From JAAYEA01 sp012689325 (lineage in GTDB: Bacteria > Chloroflexota > Anaerolineae > JAAYEA01): a stretch of 64,000 nucleotides of DNA. Of the stretch, positions 44,937-52,576 are shown in pieces (position 1 is the first letter of the stretch; the number at the start of each line of letters is the position of its first letter). The notes below the pieces were generated by a model, which made no database searches, was not told where the DNA came from, and worked only from the letters and a program-made list of their open reading frames with translations. Location of the stretch: contig DAITVZ010000005.1 of the NCBI GenBank assembly GCA_036841525.1, forward strand, positions 55,055 to 119,054, written 5' to 3'. Both the position numbers and the translations under genes were made by a program.

Positions 44937-45008
44937 TGGCGGCGCTCGGACTTGAACCGAGGACAAAGGGCTTATGAGTCCCCTACTCTGCCACTGAGTT
45001 ACGCCGCC
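44937..45008 (-). tRNA. tRNA-Met (anticodon CAT)
   Basis: The minus strand folds as a 72-nt cloverleaf: acceptor GGCGGCG/CGCCGCC, D-stem ACTC/GAGT, anticodon loop CTCATAA with CAT at 34-36, T-stem CTCGG/CCGAG with loop TTCAAGT, and discriminator A. CCA is not encoded. The last pair of the anticodon stem (31/39) is an A-G mismatch. A lysidine-modified tRNA-Ile is an alternative because it shares the CAT anticodon. It is not an initiator by look: the anticodon stem lacks three G-C pairs at its loop end. It has its own promoter and terminator. Confidence 0.92.
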
Positions 45009-45028
45009 TTGAATCCGTACAGGGCCTA

Positions 45029-45056
45029 ATTCTACTCGATTTCGCCCCGGCGTCAA
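45029..45056 (-). promoter_or_regulatory. Promoter of the tRNA gene
   Basis: Minus strand: TTGACG (45056-45051), 16-bp spacer, TAGAAT (45034-45029), about 14 bp before the mature tRNA 5' end. In the 535-bp gap 44606-45140 the tRNA unit and the flanking promoters account for the recognisable content. Confidence 0.78.
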
Positions 45057-45075
45057 ATGCTGGCCGCCAGCCGGT

Positions 45076-45103
45076 TTGCCCGTCGCGGAGAATCGCCCAC
45101 AAT
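45076..45103 (+). promoter_or_regulatory. Possible promoter of the GDPD gene
   Basis: TTGCCC (45076-45081), 16-bp spacer, CACAAT (45098-45103), 37 bp before the ATG at 45141. Both boxes are imperfect. Confidence 0.4.
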
Positions 45104-45140
45104 AGAGGCGAAGGAATCGCCATCACACGCGGAGGACCCA

Positions 45141-45896
45141 ATGGACCCGAACGCCACTCCCTTCCCGCAGCTCTGCGCCCACCGCGGGCTGAGCCGCGCC
45201 TGCCCCGAGAACACCCTGCCCGCCTTTGCCGCCGCCATCGCCATCGGCGCGCACGAGATCGAGTTCGACCTGTGGCTCTCCCGCGATGGCGTGCCCGTCG
45301 TCTGCCACGACCGGACCGTGGACCGCACCACCGACGGCCAGGGCGCCATCGCCGACCTCGACTGGGACCAGATTCGCCGCCTGGACGCCGGCAGCAAGAA
45401 CAACGACCTCTGGCGCGGCATTCGCGTCCCCCGCCTGGAGGAGGTGCTGGCGCTGGCCGATGGCCGCGTCGGGCTGAACATCCACATCAAGGAGGCCGGG
45501 CCTGAGGGCCGTCTGGTGCGATTGGTCTGCGACCAACTGCGCGAGCGGGGCCTGCTGGAGGTCGCCTATATCGCCGGCGCCACCGACGACGTGTTGCAGG
45601 CCGCCCGCGACCATCAGCCCGCGCTGGCTCGCGCCTGCCTGGGCTCCCAGCACGGCCCCGCCGCGCAGATCGCCATGGCCGAGCGCCACGCTTGCCAGCG
45701 GGTGCAGTTCGGGAGGAACGTCACCGCCGCGGACATCCGTCGCGCCCACGAGGCCGGCCTCATCTGCAACCTCTATTGGTCGGACGAGCCCGAGGATGGG
45801 CGGGCATACGTGCGGCAGGGCATCGACGTGTTGCTCACCAACTGCGCGCACGTGATGATCGCTGGCGGCTTCCCCGCCCGGCCGCCCCGCTCCTAG
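45141..45896 (+). CDS. Glycerophosphodiester phosphodiesterase family protein
   Basis: 251 residues; the ATG at 45141 follows CGGAGG (the frame is open to 45057 without a ribosome site). It hydrolyses glycerophosphodiesters to an alcohol and glycerol 3-phosphate. The GDPD active-site set is complete: H14-R15 (AHRG), E23-N24 (PENT), E41 and D43 (EIEFD) and H56 (CHD), on a TIM barrel. There is no signal peptide, so it is cytoplasmic. The C-terminus ends VLLTNCAHVMI, matching the usual GVDGIxTDxP strand in position. It stands alone; the stop is 13 bp from the convergent serine hydrolase stop. Confidence 0.92.
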   Translation: MDPNATPFPQLCAHRGLSRACPENTLPAFAAAIAIGAHEIEFDLWLSRDGVPVVCHDRTVDRTTDGQGAIADLDWDQIRRLDAGSKNNDLWRGIRVPRLEEVLALADGRVGLNIHIKEAGPEGRLVRLVCDQLRERGLLEVAYIAGATDDVLQAARDHQPALARACLGSQHGPAAQIAMAERHACQRVQFGRNVTAADIRRAHEAGLICNLYWSDEPEDGRAYVRQGIDVLLTNCAHVMIAGGFPARPPRS

Positions 45897-45909
45897 GCCG
45901 CGCGAGCCC

Positions 45910-47256
45910 CTAGACTCGCGGATAGAGCCGCATCCCGTAGCGAAACCAGCCGATCTGCCCATCCGCGCGGCGGACGCACTCGAGCGTGTCGCCCTCGTTA
46001 TGTCCGGCCAGGGCGATCAGCCGGTCCGGCGCGCAAAGGTCCAGCGCCATGGGCGGCGGAGGGGGCGGCGGCGGCTCATGCTGGCTGGGAAACCCCACCT
46101 TGCTGCGGGTCTGCATGATCAGCCGCCCGTTGAGCAGCGCCAGCTCGGCGCTGGCGGCGGCGGTCTCGTACCGCCCCGAATAGGGGGCCAGCGCCGCCGC
46201 GTCGGCTCCCTGCGGCTTGGGCTGGTCCGCCGATTCGAGGCCAAAGTAGAGCCTGAGCGCCTCGGCGGTGACCCGGCGATTCAGATTGCCCCCCCACGCG
46301 CGGTTGCTCAGCGCGGCGATGGCAAAGCCCTGCTCCGGCAACAGCGTCAGCAACGTCTCCTGCCCGACCACGCCCCCGCCGTGGCTCTGGGTGCGCGGAC
46401 CATAGAGGTCGCTGAGGAACCAGGCGAGCCCCACGTGGCTCCGATCCCAAAAGGTCACCTGCGGCTGGCGCATCGCCGCCAGCGACTCGGGCTGCAGCAA
46501 GCGCTCGCCCGCGGCCGTCGTCCCGTCGCCCAGGTGGAACGCGGCGTAGCGCAGCAGCTCGGGCGCCGAGACGATCAGCCCGCCCATGGGCGCGATGGCG
46601 CGCGCCAGTTGCCAGGGGCGGGCCACGCCGCCGTCGCGGCTATGGCCCACGGCGAAGCGGTGGGTGATCGCCTCCGCGGCGGTGAAAAAGGCGGCCTGCA
46701 AGCCCAGCGGCGCCAGCACCATCTCGCGCAGCGCCTCCTCGTACGCCTGGCCCGTGACCGCCTCGATGATCGCCCCGGCGACGGCAAAGCCGGCGTTGTT
46801 ATAGGAGAGCGGGCCGCCGAGCGGGTGCACCTGCTCCAGCTCGGCCATCCCCGCCACATAGCGCGAGAGCGCATCCGCGCCCGAGCCGGTGTCACGAAAG
46901 ACATCGCCCAGCCAGCCGCCGGTGTGCGTGAGCAGGTGGCGAATGGTCGCCTCGGCGCTGGCCTGGGGGTCGCGCACGCGGAACTCGGGCAGATAGGCGC
47001 GCACCGGGTCGTCCAGGCGCACCTTGCCCTGCTCGGACAGGCGCATGATCAGCGTGGCGGTAAAGGTCTTGGTGATCGAGCCGATCTGAAAGAGCGTCTC
47101 CCCCGTCACCGGCAGCGGGTGGTCGCGGTTGGTGACTCCGAACCCCTCCGCGCAGGTGACGCCCTCGTGCAGGACGCCCAGGGCGAACCCCGGCACGCCG
47201 GACCTGGCGTGTTCCGCGCGGGCGAACTCGACCAGTTGCTCGAATGGCGCTGTCAT
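45910..47256 (-). CDS. Serine hydrolase of the beta-lactamase/penicillin-binding protein family (class C-like)
   Basis: 448 residues; the ATG at 47256 follows GGAGG. The family triad is visible: S60-I-T-K63 (SxxK), SYNNAG with the Tyr near 150 (YxN) and HGGG near 292 (HxG). Residues 1-330 are the catalytic domain; residues 345-448 form a lipocalin-like C-terminal domain often seen in this family. A run of eight prolines lies near residue 400. There is no signal peptide, unlike true beta-lactamases, so an intracellular esterase or peptidase is likelier than antibiotic resistance. It has its own promoter at 47300-47327. Confidence 0.9.
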   Translation of the reverse strand: MTAPFEQLVEFARAEHARSGVPGFALGVLHEGVTCAEGFGVTNRDHPLPVTGETLFQIGSITKTFTATLIMRLSEQGKVRLDDPVRAYLPEFRVRDPQASAEATIRHLLTHTGGWLGDVFRDTGSGADALSRYVAGMAELEQVHPLGGPLSYNNAGFAVAGAIIEAVTGQAYEEALREMVLAPLGLQAAFFTAAEAITHRFAVGHSRDGGVARPWQLARAIAPMGGLIVSAPELLRYAAFHLGDGTTAAGERLLQPESLAAMRQPQVTFWDRSHVGLAWFLSDLYGPRTQSHGGGVVGQETLLTLLPEQGFAIAALSNRAWGGNLNRRVTAEALRLYFGLESADQPKPQGADAAALAPYSGRYETAAASAELALLNGRLIMQTRSKVGFPSQHEPPPPPPPPMALDLCAPDRLIALAGHNEGDTLECVRRADGQIGWFRYGMRLYPRV

Positions 47257-47299
47257 GTGCCCCTCCTTGTTCTGCGATCTCGCCAAGCCGCTGCCCCCT

Positions 47300-47327
47300 A
47301 TTCTACGCGCGGCGGACGGGGGCGCAA
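47300..47327 (-). promoter_or_regulatory. Promoter of the serine hydrolase gene
   Basis: Minus strand: TTGCGC (47327-47322), 16-bp spacer, TAGAAT (47305-47300), the same -35 and spacing as at 9056-9083 and 13756-13783. Confidence 0.65.
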
Positions 47328-47376
47328 GCGGCAGGGCTTGACCCAAGCCGTGGCAGGCCCAACCAGGCATAGCGCT

Positions 47377-47413
47377 CCGACACCAAAGGTGTTATAATAG
47401 GAGCAGGTGTCGG
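47377..47413 (+). promoter_or_regulatory. Extended -10 promoter of the CHAT-MBL cassette, flanked by an inverted repeat
   Basis: TGT followed by a perfect TATAAT (47390-47398) forms an extended -10 with no clear -35. A perfect 8-bp inverted repeat CCGACACC (47377-47384) and GGTGTCGG (47406-47413) flanks it. A third half-site GGTGT (47388-47392) makes a tight palindrome ACACC-AAA-GGTGT at 47380-47392. A repressor bound here would cover the polymerase site. Confidence 0.68.
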
Positions 47414-47469
47414 AGCAGACGAGCTGGGCCTGTTCGCGCCGCGACAGGCCGCCATCAGGGAGGTGCCAG

Positions 47470-50400
47470 ATGCCGCGCCACGAGGACACGCCCGCGGAGC
47501 CAGTTCGGCAAGACGAAAAGGCGAACCCGGAGCACGCGCAGGCTTTGCTGGAGGCGCTGGGCGACCCCGCGCTGGCGGTGCGCTCGGCGGCGCTGCGCGC
47601 CCTGGTGCGCCTCCCGCTGGACCACGAGTCCTGGTTCCAGGTCGGCCGCTTCGTCTGGCAAGAGCTGCGCCGCCTGGAGCACGACGATCTCGCCGCCGCG
47701 GATCAACTGAGCGCCGACGAGGTGCTCAACGCGGCGGTCTATGTCCCCATCCTGCCGGTGCGCGAGCTCGTGCGCGAGCTCGCCCAGGGGCCCGCCAGCC
47801 CGCTGCAACGGGGCGCTGCCCACGCGCTGGCCCCGGCTCGCGACGACGCCGCGCTGGAGCCGCTCCTGGCCGAGCTGTCCGCGCCCGAGCCGGAGCAGCG
47901 CGCCGCCGCGGCCGCGGGGCTTTCTTTTCTGCAAGCCCCCCGCGCCATGGACGCGCTGCGCCGCGCCTACCGCGAGGATGACGATGGCGACGCCCGCTTC
48001 TGGGCCGCGGTGGCGCTGGCCCGGCTGGACGACCCCGAGCCGCTCCGCGCGATGCTCACGAACCCGGACACGCCCCAGGACGTCCACCTCTTCTGGGGCG
48101 ATCCGCAGGTCGCCGCGAGCGCGCTGGCGGCCCGCGCCCCCTTCCCCAAGGCCACGGTCGCGGCATGGGAGGCGATCGCCGCCGATGAAAGCGGCGACAG
48201 CTACCTGCGCGGCGTGGCCGAGGCCGTGCTGGAGAGGCTGGGCCCAGAGCCGCCCCCGCTGCCTTCGCCGAGCGCCGAGCCCATGCCGGCGCCGCGGGTG
48301 CCCGCCGCCATGCGACGGGAAGCGGCCCTGCTGGCCTCCAAGCTGGCCAAGTCAGCCCACTATCAGTATCGCCAACTGCCCGACGTGGCGCCGCTCGCCT
48401 ATGCCACGCCCCGCGACGCCACCCGCGTGGTCACCGCCCTTTTCTCCCACGCGGTGGAGCGGCTGCCCGCCGGCCAGCGGGCCCTGGCCGGGAACGACAT
48501 CATGGGGCTCCCGCAAGGGCTCTGGCGCTCCTATACGCCCGACGTCCCCGCGCTGGTAGGCCTTTACCTCAAGGCCGCGGACGACTATGCCCTCTCCCAG
48601 CAGTTGGCCTGGACCCTCTCGCGCGGGGGGGTGGGCGCGCTGCTGGCCGAGCTGGCGCCGCGGCTGTCCGCCGTCGGCGAGGCGGAGCGGGTGGCCCTCC
48701 TCCGCCTGATCGAGGAGGCGGCCCGCTACGCGCGGCTCCCCTACGGGCCGATCTTTGGCGGCGGCGAGGCCGCCCCGGATATCGCCCCCGTGCTGGACCA
48801 GTTCATCGAGCTGGAGGAGCGGGAAGCCGCCGCCCGGCCCGACGACGGGGCGCCGCCCCCGCGCTGGCTGCAAGCGCAGCTCTACGAGGCAGACGCGCAG
48901 GGGGAGCAGCCGGCCGAGCGGGCCTTGCGCGCGGGCGCCGAGCACCGCATGGTGGTGCGCATCGGCGAGGCCGACGAGCGCTGGATCACGCCCCCGCCCG
49001 AGGCGGCGGTGCCCGTGGCCGACCTGCCGCAAGACCAGGAGGTCTGGGAGCTAACCGTCACCTTCTGGGAGCCGAACCACGTGCCGCAGCCGCTCACCGA
49101 CACCCTCTGGCTGCCGCGCCGCCGGGGCAACAGCTCCACCTGCGAGTTCCGCTTCCGCCCCCGCGCGGACGCGCCGCGCTTCGAGGGGCACCTGGTGCTG
49201 CGGTACGGCCCCAACAACCGCATCATCCAGACCCTCTTCCTGACGGCGGAGGTGCTGGATGACCCCGCCACGGCGCCCGCTGAGGCCGCCATCGCGCTCC
49301 AGCCCGAGCTGGCGGTGCGCGCCAGCCTCGCCGGGCTGGCCGACAAAAAGCCCTTCGACGCCGCGCTGGTGGCCGACCAGGGCAGCGCGGGGCTCCAGGT
49401 GGCCGGGTTCGCCGCCGAGCGCGTGGAGCTGCGCTCGCTGGAGGGGGTGGAGGAGCCCATCGCGCGGCTGCGCCGCCGGCTCACCCGCATCGCCACCTCG
49501 CCGGACCAGTTCGGCAGCCTCGAGGCGGAGGCGACGCAAGAGCTGCTGCGCTTCCTGGCGCGGCAGGGGAGCCTCCTCTATAACGGGCTGGTCAAGAGCC
49601 AGGCGGGAGGCGCCGCCTTCCTGGACGACCGCTCCCGCCGGATTCAGCTCGTCTCGGCCCGCGAGTCGTTCCTCCCGCTCGAGTTCATCTATGACCACCC
49701 CTCGCCCAACGCGGCGGCCACGCTCTGCCCCCAGGCCCGCCAGGCGCTGGAGACCGGCCAGTGCAGCGTCTGCCCGACCCTGGACGAGGCCGCGGCGCGC
49801 GCGGTGATCTGCCCGCTGGGCTTTTGGTGCATGTCCCGGGTGATCGAGCGGCACGCGGTCCGGCCGGTGGCGGAGACCCGCCTCTCCAGCGGCGAATACG
49901 CCCTGCAAGCCGACCCCATCGCCGGCCGCGAGGTGCTGCGCGTCCTCGCCTCGGCGCTCTATACCGCCAGCGCCAGGGTCCAGGCCGCGCAGATCGCCGA
50001 GCTGCTGGGGACGCTTTCCACGGTGACCAACCAGCAAGCCGTCTACGTGCAGGATTGGGACGGCTGGCGCCAAGGGGTGCAGGCCAAGGCCCCCTCGCTC
50101 TTGGTGTTGCTCCCGCACACCCTCAAGGACGCGGACGACATCCCCACCCTGGAGATCGGCGACAAGAAGCGGCTCCCCGAGGACCAGATCACCGCCGACT
50201 ATGTCCACGGCGGGCCGGGCGCCGACCCGCCGGTGGTGCTGCTGTTGGGCTGCGAGACCGCCGTCCCCGACATCCCCTTCCAGGGGTTCGCGGCTCAGTT
50301 CCGCGGCAACGGCGCGGCCATCGTGCTGAGCACCCTGGCGCCGGTGCTGGGGCGGCACGCCATCCCCGTGGCGGCGATCCTGGCCAGCGAGCTGGCCCGC

Positions 50401-50529
50401 GCCGCGGGCGAGGGCGGGACCTTTGGCGACGCCCTGCTGGGGCTGCGACGCCGGGCGCTGGCGGCGGGCATCCCCATGGTGCTGGGGCTGGTGGCCTATG
50501 GCGACGCCGATTGGCGGCTGGCCGGGTAA
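47470..50529 (+). CDS. HEAT-repeat CHAT-domain protease-like protein
   Basis: 1,019 residues; the ATG at 47470 follows GGGAGG (a GTG at 47407 falls in the promoter repeat). Residues 20-260 are alpha-helical HEAT-like repeats (DPALAVRSAALRALV; QRAAAAAGLSF). Residues 290-470 are helical. Residues 480-600 look like a beta-sandwich. Residues 740-1,019 match a CHAT caspase-like peptidase, with catalytic His883 (VLLPHT) and Cys928 (LLGCET) in the usual strand-end places. A four-Cys set (C753, C765, C768, C781), ending in CPLGFW, could bind zinc. CHAT proteases act as effectors in several bacterial defence systems, such as the TPR-CHAT of type III-E CRISPR. The MBL gene follows after 12 bp. There is no signal peptide. 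Confidence 0.82.
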   Translation: MPRHEDTPAEPVRQDEKANPEHAQALLEALGDPALAVRSAALRALVRLPLDHESWFQVGRFVWQELRRLEHDDLAAADQLSADEVLNAAVYVPILPVRELVRELAQGPASPLQRGAAHALAPARDDAALEPLLAELSAPEPEQRAAAAAGLSFLQAPRAMDALRRAYREDDDGDARFWAAVALARLDDPEPLRAMLTNPDTPQDVHLFWGDPQVAASALAARAPFPKATVAAWEAIAADESGDSYLRGVAEAVLERLGPEPPPLPSPSAEPMPAPRVPAAMRREAALLASKLAKSAHYQYRQLPDVAPLAYATPRDATRVVTALFSHAVERLPAGQRALAGNDIMGLPQGLWRSYTPDVPALVGLYLKAADDYALSQQLAWTLSRGGVGALLAELAPRLSAVGEAERVALLRLIEEAARYARLPYGPIFGGGEAAPDIAPVLDQFIELEEREAAARPDDGAPPPRWLQAQLYEADAQGEQPAERALRAGAEHRMVVRIGEADERWITPPPEAAVPVADLPQDQEVWELTVTFWEPNHVPQPLTDTLWLPRRRGNSSTCEFRFRPRADAPRFEGHLVLRYGPNNRIIQTLFLTAEVLDDPATAPAEAAIALQPELAVRASLAGLADKKPFDAALVADQGSAGLQVAGFAAERVELRSLEGVEEPIARLRRRLTRIATSPDQFGSLEAEATQELLRFLARQGSLLYNGLVKSQAGGAAFLDDRSRRIQLVSARESFLPLEFIYDHPSPNAAATLCPQARQALETGQCSVCPTLDEAAARAVICPLGFWCMSRVIERHAVRPVAETRLSSGEYALQADPIAGREVLRVLASALYTASARVQAAQIAELLGTLSTVTNQQAVYVQDWDGWRQGVQAKAPSLLVLLPHTLKDADDIPTLEIGDKKRLPEDQITADYVHGGPGADPPVVLLLGCETAVPDIPFQGFAAQFRGNGAAIVLSTLAPVLGRHAIPVAAILASELARAAGEGGTFGDALLGLRRRALAAGIPMVLGLVAYGDADWRLAG

Positions 50530-50541
50530 AGGAGGTGGCCC

Positions 50542-51657
50542 ATGTTCAGGGTCGAGATGCTGCCCGCGGGGCACGGCGACAGCCTGCTGATCGCCTATGG
50601 CGACCCCGCAGCGCCGCGTTACGTGCTCATCGACGGCGGCCCCTATTACACCTATCGCAACCAGCGCTTCCTGAAGCGCCACGCCCTCAGCCACCGCCTG
50701 GAGGACTTGGCGCGGCAGGGAGCCCGCTTGGAGTTGCTGGTCACCACCCACGTGGACGCCGACCACATCGAGGGGGTGGTCAAGCTGCTGGGCAACTGGC
50801 CGCCAGGGCTGGAGATCGGCGACCTCTGGTTCAACGCCTGGCCGCACCTGGTGGAGGCGCCCGACGAGCTGCTGGGCGCGGAGCACGGCGAGATGCTCAG
50901 CGGGCTGATCGGCCTGAAGCGCCTCAACTGGAACGCGGCGCTGGGCGGCCAGCGGGTAGCCGCGCCGGAGGTGGGCGACTTGGCGCCCATCCCCCTCGCC
51001 GATGGCCTGCAGCTCACCCTCCTCTCGCCCCGCCCGGCCGAGCTGGCCGCGCTGGCGGAGGCGTGGGAGGAGGAGCTGCGCCTGGCCGGGCTGGACCCCA
51101 ACTCGCCGGAGAAAGCGCTGGAGCGGTTGAAGGAGAGCGCGCGGCTGCGGCCAGGGGACCTGCTCGGCGCGCCCGCGCCGGACCCGCAGGCGCTGGATGA
51201 GGAGCCGTGCGAGGGCGACGACAGCCCCGCCAACGGGAGCAGCATCGCCTTCCTGGCCGAGTTCGAGGGGAAGCGCTGCCTCTTTGCCGGGGACGCCCAC
51301 CCCGACGTGCTGGAAGCGTCGTTGCGGCGGCTGGCGCGGCAATGGGGCGAGCCCCGCGTGCGCCTGGACGCCTTCAAGGTCGCCCACCACGGCAGCGGCC
51401 ACAACCTCAGCCGCGAGCTGCTCGAGCGGGTGGACTGCCCGCGCTACCTCATCTCGTCCAACGGCAGCTATTTCGGCCACCCGGACCCGGCCGCCATGGC
51501 GCGGATCATCCTGCACGGCGGCGCGGAGCCCCAGCTCTGCTTCAACTATCGCAGCGAGGAGAACGAGGTCTGGGACAACGACCGGCTCCGGCGCGACTAT
51601 GGCTACCGCACGCAGTACCCCGCCGGGATCATCCCCGGGCTGGCGGTGGAACTCTAG
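50542..51657 (+). CDS. ComEC-like metallo-beta-lactamase-fold hydrolase
   Basis: 371 residues; the ATG follows AAGGAGG. It is a soluble MBL-fold protein of the ComEC/Rec2 C-terminal type, without membrane helices. Metal ligands are H70-x-D72-x-D74-H75 (TTHVDADHIEG), D251 (FAGDAH) and H282/H283 (AHHGSGH). The N-terminus MLPAGHGDSLLIAYG is typical of stand-alone members found beside conflict-system genes. Such enzymes cleave phosphodiesters or nucleic acids. It is 12 bp behind the CHAT gene, so they are co-expressed and probably act together. Its stop overlaps tail to tail with the next, minus-strand gene by 3 bp. Confidence 0.85.
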   Translation: MFRVEMLPAGHGDSLLIAYGDPAAPRYVLIDGGPYYTYRNQRFLKRHALSHRLEDLARQGARLELLVTTHVDADHIEGVVKLLGNWPPGLEIGDLWFNAWPHLVEAPDELLGAEHGEMLSGLIGLKRLNWNAALGGQRVAAPEVGDLAPIPLADGLQLTLLSPRPAELAALAEAWEEELRLAGLDPNSPEKALERLKESARLRPGDLLGAPAPDPQALDEEPCEGDDSPANGSSIAFLAEFEGKRCLFAGDAHPDVLEASLRRLARQWGEPRVRLDAFKVAHHGSGHNLSRELLERVDCPRYLISSNGSYFGHPDPAAMARIILHGGAEPQLCFNYRSEENEVWDNDRLRRDYGYRTQYPAGIIPGLAVEL

Positions 51658-52562
51658 CGCGCGGCGCGCGGGTCCAGCGCGTCGCGCAGCCCGTCGCCGA
51701 CCAGGTTCCAGCCCGCGGCAAAGAGGACGATGGCGAGGCTGGTGGGGAGATAGGTGAACCAGAAGGCCGAGGGTTGGCCGGGGAGGCCGATCACCCAATT
51801 GCGCGCCAGGTTGAGCATCTGCCCCCAATCGGCGAGGGGCCGCCCCTGGAACGTCCCCACCGGCAGGCCCACAAAGGCCAGCACCGCCGCCAGCGCCACC
51901 ATCGCGCCGATATCGGAGGCGACCAGGACCACCAGCCCCTGCAGCGCGTTGGGGAGGACGTGCCGGAACATCAGCCGGCCGCGCGGAACCCCCACGGCCA
52001 CCCCCGCCTGCACATAGTCCTTGGCCTTTTCCGCCAGCACGTTGCCGCGGATCAGCCGGGCATAGGACATCCAGCCAAAGAGGACCAGCGCCGTGGTGAT
52101 GATGGCGTCGGTGCGGCTAGAGGTGCCGCGCAGCCAGTCGAAGGGCAGCGCCGGCTGGGTGGAGAGCATCACCAGCACCGCCGCCAAGATGGGAAAGGCG
52201 AGAAAGGCGTCGGTCAGGCGCATCAGCAGGGCATCCACGAGCCCGCCCATAAAGCCGGAGACGAGCCCCAGCAGCACCCCCAGCAGCGCCCGCCCCAGGG
52301 TGATGGCGAGCCCCAGGCGAAAGGCCGTGCGAGCGCCCCAGACCAGGCCATAGAGGATGTCGTACTGCCCCGGCAGCGTGCCCAGGGGGTGCTCGGCGTT
52401 GGGCAGCAGCGGGCTGCGGGAAAAGCCATCCTTGGGGATGAGGTAGGGGTTATCCTCCTGCGGGGGCGCGATCAGCGGCGCGGCGAGCGCGACCACGGCG
52501 AAGGCCAGCACGATCAATCCCCCCAACCACAGCTCCGGATACCGCCAGATTCGGCGCAGCAT
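51654..52562 (-). CDS. ABC transporter permease, DppC/OppC-like
   Basis: 302 residues; the ATG at 52562 has a GGGGGA site (the frame is open upstream through the partner gene, but as a shadow). An N-terminal membrane helix (10-32), a periplasmic stretch with the family HPLGTLPGQYDILYGLVWGAR, then five more helices with the cytoplasmic EAA-type loop AGVAVGVPRGRLMFRHVLPN. It is one half of an oligopeptide/oligosaccharide-type importer channel; the partner is the adjacent DppB-like gene, 14 bp upstream. Neither ATPases nor a solute-binding protein are nearby. Given the glycosidases around it, a glycan or glycopeptide substrate is plausible. Confidence 0.88.
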   Translation of the reverse strand: MLRRIWRYPELWLGGLIVLAFAVVALAAPLIAPPQEDNPYLIPKDGFSRSPLLPNAEHPLGTLPGQYDILYGLVWGARTAFRLGLAITLGRALLGVLLGLVSGFMGGLVDALLMRLTDAFLAFPILAAVLVMLSTQPALPFDWLRGTSSRTDAIITTALVLFGWMSYARLIRGNVLAEKAKDYVQAGVAVGVPRGRLMFRHVLPNALQGLVVLVASDIGAMVALAAVLAFVGLPVGTFQGRPLADWGQMLNLARNWVIGLPGQPSAFWFTYLPTSLAIVLFAAGWNLVGDGLRDALDPRAAR

Positions 52563-52576
52563 ATGGGCCGTTCCCC

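Noticed and set aside
45910..47256. Antibiotic-resistance beta-lactamase
   Set aside because: It has SxxK/YxN/HxG but no signal peptide and an extra C-terminal domain, as in esterase-like members of the family; there is no evidence for beta-lactam hydrolysis.
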